Positions 55,911 through 64,000 of a stretch of 64,000 nucleotides of DNA are shown here, piece by piece. Under the pieces are notes generated by a model, which was not told the origin of the DNA, did no database searches, and saw only the letters and a list, made by a program, of their open reading frames with translations. The translations under genes were made by a program, and so were the position numbers. The number at the start of each line of letters is the position of its first letter. Position 1 is the first letter of the stretch. Origin of the DNA: Photobacterium ganghwense (GTDB lineage Bacteria > Pseudomonadota > Gammaproteobacteria > Enterobacterales > Vibrionaceae); NCBI RefSeq assembly GCF_003025595.1, contig NZ_PYMI01000001.1, positions 62,001 to 126,000 on the forward strand. The letters are read 5' to 3'.

Positions 55911-56723
55911 TCAAGGGCGTTCACCTTCCGCCAGACGACGCTCAATATCGGCTACAACGTCTGGCAAATCCGCAATGGTATCAATTTGGTAATGTGCACC
56001 AGAATGGGCAAAGGCATCCTGCGCTTTGGCTCGCGCGGCAGCCAGCGTCGCTTCATCAGACGCTTCAAACTCCGCTTGAGTCAGACCCGCTTCGTTACCG
56101 GACAACAGCAGGGCGACCGTCCACATACCGGCATTCAGACCTTCTGTAATACCCGGCACAGAGTCATCCACTTTAATACACGCTTTGACATCACTGACCT
56201 GAAGCTCAATCATGTTCTGCAGCACCATGTAAGGTGCCGGACGACCGCCCGCAGCTAAGTCATCAGTTGCAACCGCGCAATCCGGGCTATAACCATTCGC
56301 TTTTGCGGCTGGGATGAGAGCGTCCAGCACGACACGCGGATAGCCGGTACATGAACCAATTTTAATGCCCTGCTCGCGCAGACCATCCACAACGGCTTTC
56401 GCACCAGGGATCAAATCCGCATGCTCACCGACCTTCGCTACCTGGAGCGGCATGAAGGTTTGATAAATCTTATCGATATCCGCTTTTTCCATCGCCCGGC
56501 CAAACTGAGCCTGCCAGCGCTGACTGACACTCGGCAGCGCACCAACCGCCTGAATGTGATCCCACTTACCGAGTCCCATCGGAACACGCGCTTCTTCCAG
56601 GGAAATGTCGAAGTCGTATTCACGGCGGAATGCTTCCACAAAAATGGTGGTAGGTGCAAACGAGCCAAAATCAACAATTGTACCGGCCCAGTCAAACATT
56701 ACCGCCTGAACATACTTAGTCAT
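55911..56723 (-). CDS. phnX: phosphonoacetaldehyde hydrolase (phosphonatase)
   Basis: A 270-residue HAD-superfamily enzyme that cleaves the C-P bond of phosphonoacetaldehyde to acetaldehyde and phosphate. Nucleophile Asp11 lies in FDWAGTIVD, and Schiff-base Lys53 in MGLGKWDH, the same number as in characterised phosphonatases. GSCTGYPR and the KVDDSVPGI metal site complete the core. Last gene of the leftward operon, about 110 bases beyond pbfA and followed by the terminator. Forms the common end of both the PhnW and PbfA routes. Confidence 0.97.
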   Translation of the reverse strand: MTKYVQAVMFDWAGTIVDFGSFAPTTIFVEAFRREYDFDISLEEARVPMGLGKWDHIQAVGALPSVSQRWQAQFGRAMEKADIDKIYQTFMPLQVAKVGEHADLIPGAKAVVDGLREQGIKIGSCTGYPRVVLDALIPAAKANGYSPDCAVATDDLAAGGRPAPYMVLQNMIELQVSDVKACIKVDDSVPGITEGLNAGMWTVALLLSGNEAGLTQAEFEASDEATLAAARAKAQDAFAHSGAHYQIDTIADLPDVVADIERRLAEGERP

Positions 56724-56831
56724 GGTTCTATCCTTTTCTGTGTGAGGAGCCGCCCCGGGCTAACTGCACAATTATCGGGCAAACTCAGAGTTCAATCTTC
56801 TTTGATGTAAATAATGGTGATTCAACTGCCG

Positions 56832-58229
56832 CTAGCAGTTGTGCTGTAAATCCGATACTTCCCGGATTGCCTGTTCGACAATGTCCAAAGCGTGCTCCAG
56901 CTCGCCCCGCTCAATAATCAACGGTGGGCTAAGCTGCAAAACGTTACCCTGTGACACTTTAAAGCTGAGTCCCAGCTCAAGGCAGCGATACAAAATAGAT
57001 TCGGCTTCATCCAAGGCGCGCCTTTTCGCTTCACGGCAGGTCACCAGCTCGATTCCCCAGAGCAGCCCCATTCCCCGAATGTCGCCAATCAGTGAATAGC
57101 GCGACTGCATTGCCCGGAGCCTGTCACGCACGTAGGCCTCATCGTCTTTAACTTTGGCCAGCAGTGATTCCTGCTCAATGACTTCTATCGTGGCCAGCGC
57201 AGCGGCGCAGCCCACCGGACTTTTCTCATGGGTGTAATGCCCCAGCGATACCTGTGAAGCCGTGTTGTATTTGTCTTTGGTCAGCATGGCCGCCATCGGG
57301 ACGATGCCCCCGCCCAATCCTTTTCCAATACAAAGGATATCCGGTTCGATACCAAAAGCCTGATACGTAAACCAGTGACCGGTTCGGCCCATGCCGTTCG
57401 GTATGTCATCGATGATCAGCAACACATTGTGCTTGTCACAGATTTCTCGGATACGCTGCCAGTAGGCGCGGCTTGGAATTTGTACATCGGTATTTCGCAG
57501 TCCTTCAGCGATAAATGCACCGACGCCGCCCTCTTTTTCGATTACATATTCCAAATAGTCCGCATAGTGCACATCACTGCCATCCGGTGACGGGAAAGCA
57601 CCCCGGTAGGTGATCGCAGGCGGAATTCGCTCCACTCCGGCCAGTAACGGCCCCATACCTTCACGAAAACACGCTTCCCCGCCGACCGCAATCGCATCCA
57701 GGGACGCCCCGTGGAATGAGTCCCACAGCGACACCACTTTGTAATTACCGGTAACATGGCGAGCCAGCTTCAGTGCCATCCCGACAACCGACGTTCCTCC
57801 CGGCGCAAACAGTACCCGGTTCAGTTCCCCCCCGGCGATTTCTGTCAGCTTTTTCGCGCAATCAATCGCTGTCTGATTGGTAAACCGGCGCGGTGAGAAC
57901 GGCAACGCTGCGATCTGATTCTGAATCCGGTTCACCACGTGCGGATGCCCGTAACCCACCTGATGGACATTGTTGCCATGAAAATCCATATACCGTTTAC
58001 CAGCGGCATCCCGCAGGTAAATCCCTTCCGCTTCAACCAGCGCATCAAGGCATGGCGTTGACATTGACTGGTGCAGGAAATACCGGCTGTCCTGCTCCAG
58101 CATTTGTTGGGTCGTGGGGTCCGCAATACTTTGCGTCCAGCGTTGCCGGGCCGGCGTAATATTGGTATCCCCTTCGCTGCGCAGTAACTGTGCCGACAGC
58201 GATGATTGCGAGTGGACCTGAGTAGACAT
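56832..58229 (-). CDS. pbfA: PbfA-like (R)-1-hydroxy-2-aminoethylphosphonate ammonia-lyase
   Basis: A 465-residue class III PLP enzyme. GTSVVGMALKLARHVTGNYK is the PLP-phosphate/helix region, IIDDIPNGMGRTGHWF precedes the Lys in CIGKGLGGGIVPMAAM. Proteins of this type next to phnW and phnX were shown in Vibrio to convert R-1-hydroxy-AEP to phosphonoacetaldehyde by elimination, extending the substrate range of the pathway. Assignment rests on family look and operon position. Start at 58229 is the first ATG of a natural-length protein. Confidence 0.88.
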   Translation of the reverse strand: MSTQVHSQSSLSAQLLRSEGDTNITPARQRWTQSIADPTTQQMLEQDSRYFLHQSMSTPCLDALVEAEGIYLRDAAGKRYMDFHGNNVHQVGYGHPHVVNRIQNQIAALPFSPRRFTNQTAIDCAKKLTEIAGGELNRVLFAPGGTSVVGMALKLARHVTGNYKVVSLWDSFHGASLDAIAVGGEACFREGMGPLLAGVERIPPAITYRGAFPSPDGSDVHYADYLEYVIEKEGGVGAFIAEGLRNTDVQIPSRAYWQRIREICDKHNVLLIIDDIPNGMGRTGHWFTYQAFGIEPDILCIGKGLGGGIVPMAAMLTKDKYNTASQVSLGHYTHEKSPVGCAAALATIEVIEQESLLAKVKDDEAYVRDRLRAMQSRYSLIGDIRGMGLLWGIELVTCREAKRRALDEAESILYRCLELGLSFKVSQGNVLQLSPPLIIERGELEHALDIVEQAIREVSDLQHNC

Positions 58230-58337
58230 GTTCAGAGCCTTTCTTTCCCGTGATTCTTTAAGCCTGCGCTTCGTTGAGTCATGCTTCTTTTATTACCAAC
58301 GCATCCGTAAATTAATGCGTCTTTACAGCCATCACTT

Positions 58338-59444
58338 TCAGGCCCAGTACATTGACGCACGAATTGCATCAATCAGGCGGTGCATGTCTTGGTTGTGAAC
58401 GTCACCGATATTTCCGATACGGAAGCAATCAGCGTTAGAAACCTTACCCGGATAGATAACAAAGCCTTTTTCTTTCAGCAGCGTGTAGAAACGTTTGAAA
58501 TCATACTCAGCATGTTCCGGTGAGTAGAAAGACGTAATGATGGGTGAATGCAGCGATGCGTCCAGCAGACAACGGAAACCCAGTGATTCCATACCTTCAA
58601 CCAAAATTCTCTGATTGGTATGGTAGCGCTGATAACGTGCCGCTACGCCACCCTCGTCAGCCAACTCAATCAGGGCCTGATGGAAAGCTCGAACCGTATG
58701 CGTCGGTGAGGTAAAACGCCATTTACCCTGATTTTTTTCCATGCATGCCCACTGATCAAACAAGTCCAGAGACAGCGAACGGGCACGACCACGGCATTGT
58801 TCCAGTTCCGCCTGCTTGGCTATCACAAACCCGAAACCCGGTACGCCCTGAATGCATTTGTTGGCCGAGCTGATCATAAAATCAACACCCATCACACCGA
58901 TATCCATTGGGATCCCACCGAAACTGGACATCGCATCCAGAATCATGATTTTGTTTCGGGCTTTTACTACATCACATACCGCAGCAACTGGGTTCAACAT
59001 ACCGGTCGTGGTCTCACAGTGAACCATGGCAACGTGTGTGATGGCCGGATCCTGATCCAGTTGCTGAGCAATATAGTCAGCGTCAGGCTGCGCCACTTCA
59101 CCGAGATCCAGCACTGTATGGGCAATGTTGAGGTACTGGGCAATCTGGCCGATACGCTCACCATATGCACCGTTATTGATCACCAGTAACTTACCGTCAG
59201 TCGGTATGACACTACCAATAGTCGCTTCTACTGAAGCGGTTCCGCTGCCCTGCATCAGGACACTTGTATAACCTTCCGATTCTGTTGCCAGCGCCACCAG
59301 TTGCTGACGGATCACCTCTACAACCCCTTTGTTGTATTCATCATCCCAGGTACACCAGTCTTTTAGCATGGCTTCACGTACTGTACGGCTGGTTGACAGT
59401 GGGCCCGGTGTCAGCAACAGATATTGATTATCCAAGTTTTCCAT
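58338..59444 (-). CDS. phnW: 2-aminoethylphosphonate-pyruvate transaminase
   Basis: A 368-residue PLP aminotransferase converting AEP and pyruvate to phosphonoacetaldehyde and alanine. Markers: [18 protein letters not shown] at residues 9-27, SGTASVEA, and the PLP Lys196 in [13 protein letters not shown]. First gene of the leftward operon. The shared palindromic operator-like element lies only about 15 bases beyond its start codon, so a repressor bound there would cover the promoter or leader. Confidence 0.97.
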   Translation of the reverse strand: MENLDNQYLLLTPGPLSTSRTVREAMLKDWCTWDDEYNKGVVEVIRQQLVALATESEGYTSVLMQGSGTASVEATIGSVIPTDGKLLVINNGAYGERIGQIAQYLNIAHTVLDLGEVAQPDADYIAQQLDQDPAITHVAMVHCETTTGMLNPVAAVCDVVKARNKIMILDAMSSFGGIPMDIGVMGVDFMISSANKCIQGVPGFGFVIAKQAELEQCRGRARSLSLDLFDQWACMEKNQGKWRFTSPTHTVRAFHQALIELADEGGVAARYQRYHTNQRILVEGMESLGFRCLLDASLHSPIITSFYSPEHAEYDFKRFYTLLKEKGFVIYPGKVSNADCFRIGNIGDVHNQDMHRLIDAIRASMYWA

Positions 59445-59458
59445 TTTTCTCTTCCAAT

Positions 59459-59474
59459 TTTGGACTATACCAGA
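59459..59474. promoter_or_regulatory. operator-like element of phnW
   Basis: TTTGGACTATACCAGA is an imperfect palindrome that matches the perfect one at 61304-61319 in 13 of 16 positions. A further half-site, AAACTATACC, follows about ten bases later. Confidence 0.6.
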
Positions 59475-59632
59475 TTGATTAAACTATACCGACCCGGATT
59501 ATTTTGTGTAAATCCCCGGCCGGGACATTTCACAAAATCTTCATATGTCACTTTCATGACAAATTTGCGCTGATTAGCCGGAATTTGTCGTCAAATCCCT
59601 TTCAATAAAATTGTTAGCAAAATGCAATATTC

Positions 59633-59650
59633 CAATCATCTAACTGTCAT
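59633..59650 (+). promoter_or_regulatory. possible Pho box upstream of the binding-protein gene
   Basis: CAATCAT-CTAA-CTGTCAT matches the 7-4-7 Pho box (CTGTCAT direct repeats) at 12 of 14 half-site positions, 83 bases before the start codon. Confidence 0.55.
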
Positions 59651-59732
59651 CTTTCCTTCCTAGCATCATCCGGGTCGAAAACATCTGGTAAAGACCAGTT
59701 TGGTCGCCAATATCATTCATGGAGAAAGAACG

Positions 59733-60746
59733 ATGAAAAACCGTTGGATTATTGCCCCTCTGACTGCAATTGCAGCCCTGACCGCTTCTTCTGCATTTGC
59801 AGCTGAGGAACTGACGGTCTACACAGCATTCGAAACTGACATGCTGGCGAACTACAAAAAGACCTTCGAAAAAGCTAACCCAGACATCAAAATCAAATGG
59901 GTTCGCGATTCAACCGGTATCATGACAGCCAAACTGCTGGCAGAAAAAGACAACCCGCGTGCTGACGTCGTCTGGGGTCTGGCAGGTTCATCAATGGCGC
60001 TACTGAAAGAAGAAGGTGTGCTGAAGCCTTACTCACCAAAGGGGCTGGCTGACGTTCGTCCAAGCATGGTGGATCCACAGGACAACAAAGCCTGGTTCGG
60101 TAACGATGCCTTCTTTAATGCGGTCTGTTTCAATGAAATGGTCGCCAAAGCTCAAGGCCTGCCAAAACCGGAAAGTTGGGACGACTTACTCAAGCCTGTT
60201 TACAAAGGCCACATCGCGATGCCAAACCCGGCTTCATCCGGCACCGGCTACATGCAGGTTTCCGCCTGGATCCAATCTATGGGTGAGCAACAAGCATGGA
60301 CCTACATGGAGAAACTGGACAACAACATCGCGCACTACACACATTCTGGCTCTAAGCCATGTGTTCAGGCCGGTATGGGTGAAGTGGCTATCGGCATTTC
60401 AATGGCGCTTCGCGGAGCAACCCTGAAAACACAAGGTGCCCCTATCGACATCATCCTGCCAAAAGGCGGTGTGGGCTGGGAAGCTGAAGCCGTGGGTCTG
60501 GTGAACACGAAATCTGACGCTGCGAAACGTCTGGTTGACTGGTCAGTTTCGAAAGATGCGAACAAGCTGTACAGTGAGTACTACCCGGTTGTGGCACACA
60601 AAGACGTGAGTGCGCCAGTGAAGAATTACCCGGATGTAGAAAAAGCGATGCTGAATCTGGACTTCGGCAAAATGGCAGTCAGCCGTGAAGCCGTGCTGAA
60701 AACCTGGTCTGAGAAGTTCGACGCGAAATCTGAGCCTCGCTCATAA
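59733..60746 (+). CDS. phnS: 2-aminoethylphosphonate ABC transporter substrate-binding protein
   Basis: A 337-residue periplasmic binding protein with a signal peptide cleaved after AFA (residue 23) and the iron/phosphonate-type (cluster with FbpA/PhnS) fold beginning EELTVYTAFETDM. GSGTGYMQ-like PASSGTGYMQVSAWIQ and the GVGWEAEAVGL stretch are typical of the AEP-binding PhnS2 family. GGAGAAAG precedes the ATG at 59733. Divergent from phnW. A terminator after it separates it from the ATPase and permease genes, so those have their own promoter. Confidence 0.93.
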   Translation: MKNRWIIAPLTAIAALTASSAFAAEELTVYTAFETDMLANYKKTFEKANPDIKIKWVRDSTGIMTAKLLAEKDNPRADVVWGLAGSSMALLKEEGVLKPYSPKGLADVRPSMVDPQDNKAWFGNDAFFNAVCFNEMVAKAQGLPKPESWDDLLKPVYKGHIAMPNPASSGTGYMQVSAWIQSMGEQQAWTYMEKLDNNIAHYTHSGSKPCVQAGMGEVAIGISMALRGATLKTQGAPIDIILPKGGVGWEAEAVGLVNTKSDAAKRLVDWSVSKDANKLYSEYYPVVAHKDVSAPVKNYPDVEKAMLNLDFGKMAVSREAVLKTWSEKFDAKSEPRS

Positions 60747-60770
60747 ACGTTGGCCTAATCAGCACAAACA

Positions 60771-60810
60771 AAAAAAGCGTGGTGACGACAGTCACCACGC
60801 TTTCGTTTTT
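60771..60810. terminator. bidirectional terminator after phnS
   Basis: GCGTGGTGAC / GTCACCACGC 10-bp stem with a GACA loop, A-run before and T-rich run after. It can serve both phnS and the opposite-strand small gene. Confidence 0.92.
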
Positions 60811-60833
60811 CTCTTAAACAGTCTGGCAACGCA

Positions 60834-60995
60834 TCATAACTGATAATGCGCATAAGAGAGGCTCACCTGTTGTTCTTGTTGTTGTGCACTCTCTTGCTGC
60901 TCTTTGCGGGCATCCAGCTTTGCCAGCTCTTTTTTCATTTCAGACAGCTCACGCTCCATATAAGAGATATTGCGAATTAACATTTGTCTTTCCAT
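60834..60995 (-). CDS. 53-residue coiled-coil protein inside AEP module
   Basis: MERQMLIRNISYMERELSEM starts a protein of 53 residues dominated by a heptad-patterned helix (hydrophobics at L, I, M, L, M, L spacing to about residue 33), followed by a Gln/Glu-rich stretch and a short aromatic tail (SLSYAHYQL). AAGGAAT lies six bases before the ATG. It is convergent with phnS and divergent from phnT and shares the terminator. No family recognised. Could be a small regulatory or scaffolding protein; function is not inferred. Confidence 0.7.
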   Translation of the reverse strand: MERQMLIRNISYMERELSEMKKELAKLDARKEQQESAQQQEQQVSLSYAHYQL

Positions 60996-61271
60996 GCTTC
61001 ATTCCTTATGAAGTAAGTGTAACTTTCAGGGCCCCACCTGCCCGCATTCCCAGGTGGCCTCAAAGCATTAATGGATAGACTGGCCTACACCTTTCTGGTC
61101 AGTCCCCCCTCAGACATCGACATATTGAAGCTTCCGGGAAACAAAAAACGTGGCTTGCTCGTCATACTGCTTATTTTTGTACAACAAAAAATGCCGCATT
61201 CAGCACTGGTTAAGTATGGTCAGCCCGGACAAGATTTTCCATGTCAAAAATGTCTTTTTATCGTAAAACGC
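60996..61271. other. intergenic, upstream of phnT regulatory DNA
   Basis: About 275 bases carrying the minus-strand promoter of the small coiled-coil gene and the start of the phnT control region. No gene seen. Confidence 0.4.
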
Positions 61272-61289
61272 TTGTCATTTAAGTGTCAT
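61272..61289 (+). promoter_or_regulatory. Pho box of phnT operon
   Basis: TTGTCAT-TTAA-GTGTCAT has the 7-4-7 Pho box form with 6 of 7 matches in each half (consensus CTGTCAT). It is 46 bases before the phnT start and about 10 bases upstream of the palindrome. Confidence 0.75.
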
Positions 61290-61297
61290 GCTGCGCC

Positions 61298-61325
61298 TTT
61301 AAATTTGGTATATACCAAATTTAAA
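61298..61325. promoter_or_regulatory. 28-bp perfect palindrome, GntR/HutC-type operator
   Basis: Every base from 61298 to 61325 is matched by its partner across the centre; the core is TTTGGTATATACCAAA. The TGGTATATACCA kernel is nearly identical to sites bound by PhnF-type HutC/GntR regulators of phosphonate genes. It ends ten bases before the phnT start codon. Confidence 0.85.
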
Positions 61326-61335
61326 GAGAAACAAC

Positions 61336-62412
61336 ATGGAAACGTATCTGAAGATTGAACATGTCAGTAAGCAGTACGGTCAGTTTACTGCGCTGAACGA
61401 CATCTCCCTTGATATCCGCAAAGGCGAATTTATCTGTTTTCTGGGGCCGTCGGGTTGCGGTAAAACCACACTGCTGCGTGCCATTGCCGGACTGGATCTG
61501 GCCTCTTCAGGCAAAATTACCCAAGGTGGTAAAGAAACCACGTTCCTTTCCCCTGAAAAACGCGATTTCGGGATCGTTTTTCAGTCTTATGCCCTGTTTC
61601 CTAACCTTACCGTGTCAGAAAACATCGGCCTTGGCCTGCGTAATCAGGGCAAGGACAACAAAACCGTCGATGACGCCGTCAATCACTGGCTGGAAGTTAT
61701 CGGTCTGCCCGATGCTGGTATCAAGTACCCGAACCAACTTTCCGGCGGTCAGCAACAGCGTGTCGCACTGGCTCGCGCCTTATCATTATCACCAGGTTTG
61801 TTACTGCTTGATGAACCTTTGTCCGCCCTTGATGCAAAAGTGCGATCTCACCTGCGTGATGAAATCCGTCGCCTGCAACGCAAACTGGGGATCACCACCA
61901 TCATGGTGACGCACGATCAGGAAGAAGCGCTGGCAATGGCTGATCGCATCGTGGTGATGAATCACGGCGTCATTGAACAGGTTGGCACCCCACAGGAAAT
62001 CTACCAGAAACCGGCCTCACGATTCGTGGCTGACTTCGTGGGCAACATGAATTTCATTCCGGCGTCTGTGGTCAGCGAGCAAGACATCCGTATTGGTGAA
62101 ACCCTGCTGCCAAAACCGTGTGACAGCCTGAAACGCGGCGTGCAGTTCGAACTGGGAATGCGCCCGGAAGACCTTCACTTCCTGGAAATCGGAAAACAAA
62201 CCGCTTCCAGTTTCCCGGTCAAGATTGAAGAGCTGGAGTTTCAGGGCACCTATGTACGGGCTGAATGCCGCGTGCAGGGGGAATATCAGGGCGGCACGAT
62301 CAAAGTAGATGTCCCTATCCGTGAATTACGTGAACTGGCGCTGGAACGCGGCCATTACCACTTCGTCAATCTGTCGAACAAACACGCCCATATTTTTCAG
62401 GCGCAAACATGA
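61336..62412 (+). CDS. phnT: AEP ABC transporter ATP-binding subunit
   Basis: A 358-residue ATPase: Walker A GPSGCGKTT (residues 37-45), signature LSGGQQQR, Walker B LLLLDEPLSALDA and the switch His in TMVTHD-type IMVTHDQEE. Residues about 240-355 form the TOBE-like regulatory domain found in PhnT/PotA-like ATPases. The stop overlaps the permease start by four bases (ATGA, 62409-62412). Controlled by the Pho box and the palindrome just upstream. Confidence 0.95.
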   Translation: METYLKIEHVSKQYGQFTALNDISLDIRKGEFICFLGPSGCGKTTLLRAIAGLDLASSGKITQGGKETTFLSPEKRDFGIVFQSYALFPNLTVSENIGLGLRNQGKDNKTVDDAVNHWLEVIGLPDAGIKYPNQLSGGQQQRVALARALSLSPGLLLLDEPLSALDAKVRSHLRDEIRRLQRKLGITTIMVTHDQEEALAMADRIVVMNHGVIEQVGTPQEIYQKPASRFVADFVGNMNFIPASVVSEQDIRIGETLLPKPCDSLKRGVQFELGMRPEDLHFLEIGKQTASSFPVKIEELEFQGTYVRAECRVQGEYQGGTIKVDVPIRELRELALERGHYHFVNLSNKHAHIFQAQT

Positions 62413-64000
62413 ATTCGGGCATGGACACAGGAAGAGAAACTGTAATGGATACTGGAATGAGCACGTTAAGTCCCCAAGAGACGGCCAAACGACAATCGCC
62501 AATGAACACGCAAACGGCACCTATAACAACACGCCAGCGACTGGCACAATTTTCCGCCTCTCTCAGTAAAGATAACCTGATCCTCGGCACCGTTCTGCTG
62601 CTGATTCTGGCCATACTGGGCACCTTTGTAATTGGTCCTCTGTTCGCCATGCTGCAAAAAAGCGTGCTCAATGCGGACGGAGAGTTCGTCGGACTTGCTA
62701 ACTTTGTCACGTACTTTGCTTCACCGGCCCTGTGGCAGTCCTTGCAAAATACCCTGACCCTAGGGATCATCGTCACACTGTGCGTCGGGCTACTGTCATT
62801 TGGTTATGCCTTTGCGCTGACCCGCAGCTGTATGCCACTGAAAGGCCTGTTCAGTATTCTGGGCTCTGCACCTATTCTGGCGCCATCTCTGCTGCCGGCG
62901 ATCAGTCTGATCTATCTGTTCGGTAATCAGGGGATCGCCAAAGATCTGCTCATGGGCCATTCAGTATACGGTCCGATCGGGATCGCCATGGGCCTGATCT
63001 TCTGGACGTTTCCTCACGCCGTGATGATTCTGACTACCTCACTGCGCACCTCGGATGCTCGTCTGTACGAGGCAGCCAAAGCGCTCAATACCTCATCCCT
63101 GAAAACCTTTTTCATTGTTACTTTGCCAGCCGCGAAATATGGCCTGATCAGCACCCTGATCGTGGTGTTTACCCTCGTGGTGTGTGATTTCGGGGTACCG
63201 AAGGTAATCGGCGGCAGCTACAACGTACTGGCGACGGACATCTTCAAGCAAGTTGTCGGTCAGCAGAACTTCTCGATGGGTGCCGTCACCAGCGTATTGC
63301 TACTGTTGCCTGCTCTGCTCGCCTTTGTGGCCGACCGCTGGGTACAGAAAAAACAACAGGGGCTGTTTGATTCCCGTTCGGTGGCTTACGTGCCAACACC
63401 GAGCCCGGTACGAGACGGCCTGTGCTTCCTGTTCTGCGCCACTCTTTCGGTGATGATCCTGGCCGTGATCGGTATGGCGGTCTATGGCTCTCTGGTGACC
63501 TTCTGGCCCTGGAACCTGACGCTCAGCCTGAACAACTACAATTTTGAGCAGTTCAGTACTTATGGCTGGGAACCGTATTTCAACTCGCTGCACCTGTCTG
63601 GCATGGTCGCTTTGCTGGGAACGGTGGTGATTTTTATCGGGGCGTACTGCATTGAAAAAGGCCGCCTGTTCGCCCCGCTGCGCAGCCTGCTGCAAATGCT
63701 CGCCATCCTGCCTATGGCTGTACCGGGCATGGTTCTGGGTCTGGGCTACATCTTCTTCTTTAACGATCAGGCAAACCCGCTGACGATGTTGTACGGCACC
63801 ATGGCCATTCTGGTGATCAACACCGTGATTCACTACTACACGGTCGGACACATGACGGCACTGACGGCACTGAAACAGCTGCCAGCCGAGGTCGAAGCCA
63901 TTTCTGCATCCATCAAAATGCCGCAATACAAGGTGTTTTTCAAAGTCACGGTGCCGGTTTGTCTGCCAGCCATCCTCGACATTGCGGTTTACCTGTTCGT
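62409..64000 (+). CDS. AEP ABC transporter permease, fused subunits (partial)
   Basis: At least 530 residues of a permease that runs off the right edge. It appears to fuse two inner-membrane permease units. The first half (six spans, about 55-320) contains an EAA loop (YEAAKALNTSSLKTFFIVTLP). A second six-span half begins near residue 345 and includes EVEAISASIKMPQYKVFFKV. This is the layout of the single-chain PhnU/PhnV-type AEP permease found with PhnS2 in Vibrio. The start overlaps phnT (ATGA). A Met-, Thr- and Gln-rich 50-residue leader precedes the first span. Confidence 0.9.
   Translation, partial: MNSGMDTGRETVMDTGMSTLSPQETAKRQSPMNTQTAPITTRQRLAQFSASLSKDNLILGTVLLLILAILGTFVIGPLFAMLQKSVLNADGEFVGLANFVTYFASPALWQSLQNTLTLGIIVTLCVGLLSFGYAFALTRSCMPLKGLFSILGSAPILAPSLLPAISLIYLFGNQGIAKDLLMGHSVYGPIGIAMGLIFWTFPHAVMILTTSLRTSDARLYEAAKALNTSSLKTFFIVTLPAAKYGLISTLIVVFTLVVCDFGVPKVIGGSYNVLATDIFKQVVGQQNFSMGAVTSVLLLLPALLAFVADRWVQKKQQGLFDSRSVAYVPTPSPVRDGLCFLFCATLSVMILAVIGMAVYGSLVTFWPWNLTLSLNNYNFEQFSTYGWEPYFNSLHLSGMVALLGTVVIFIGAYCIEKGRLFAPLRSLLQMLAILPMAVPGMVLGLGYIFFFNDQANPLTMLYGTMAILVINTVIHYYTVGHMTALTALKQLPAEVEAISASIKMPQYKVFFKVTVPVCLPAILDIAVYLF

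Noticed and set aside
61071..61358. Plus-strand 95-residue frame across the phnT control region
   Set aside because: Runs through the Pho box and palindrome and into phnT in another frame; no ribosome site.

Overview
The window looks like a chromosome segment, probably the secondary chromosome, of a marine or estuarine Vibrio. Pointers are the pairing of a thermolabile-hemolysin phospholipase with a cytolysin of the V. cholerae HlyA / V. vulnificus VvhA class, a ToxR/CadC-like membrane regulator, a DUF3360 permease, yohJ-yohK-cdd synteny, and gammaproteobacterial operators (PurR, LexA, CRP, Pho box) ahead of the expected genes. The species cannot be fixed from sequence alone. No rRNA, replication origin, CRISPR array or prophage was seen.

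Layout. 1-8.3 kb: LysR regulator (cut by the window edge), OsmC-like protein, small membrane proteins, NTPase, metallo-beta-lactamase-fold protein, a decayed acetyltransferase, an SRPBCC protein, exonuclease I (sbcB) and a ToxR-like regulator. 8.4-16.1 kb: lrgA-lrgB-cdd, DMT transporter, lone TAXI receptor, small outer-membrane protein, purT behind a perfect PUR box, and tpm. 16.5-26.7 kb: YgbA-like protein with a heptanucleotide repeat, lipoproteins, multiheme cytochrome, two acetyltransferases, a three-gene HlyD/ABC-2 exporter, pdxY and a methyltransferase-like membrane protein. 26.8-30.2 kb: toxin pair. 30.7-38.3 kb: acetyltransferase, LysR/LysE divergon, two tRNAs (Gly-CCC, Leu-CAG), sulfatase with its radical-SAM maturase, and a diguanylate cyclase.

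38.4-51.4 kb is the accessory part: visibly AT-richer, sparsely coded, mostly minus-strand single genes (NQO1-like oxidoreductase, NIPSNAP, DJ-1/PfpI, orphan PD-(D/E)XK-like protein, several unknowns), with an IS5-family wreck, an IS3-family wreck and a well-bounded IS3-family copy carrying a nonsense codon. A DUF3360 permease and a DnaQ-like exonuclease also sit here. 51.4-55.5 kb returns to core-like content: a SulA-like SOS inhibitor behind a LexA box, an APA-family antiporter, a small unknown protein and glgC.

55.9-64 kb is a complete 2-aminoethylphosphonate (AEP) module. phnX, pbfA and phnW are transcribed leftward; the substrate-binding protein, ATPase and fused permease run rightward. 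PhnW deaminates AEP to phosphonoacetaldehyde, PbfA produces the same aldehyde from (R)-1-hydroxy-AEP, and PhnX cleaves it to acetaldehyde and phosphate. The control DNA has Pho-box-like elements plus a palindrome of the GntR/HutC type, suggesting joint control by phosphate starvation and substrate. A previously easy-to-miss 53-residue coiled-coil gene lies inside the module on the opposite strand.

I found no convincing wholly new multi-gene system. The strongest leads are the dual regulatory architecture and hidden small gene of the AEP module, the Gly-for-Asp active site of the phospholipase, the tract-bearing YgbA gene, and the orphan nuclease-like gene between two transposon remnants.
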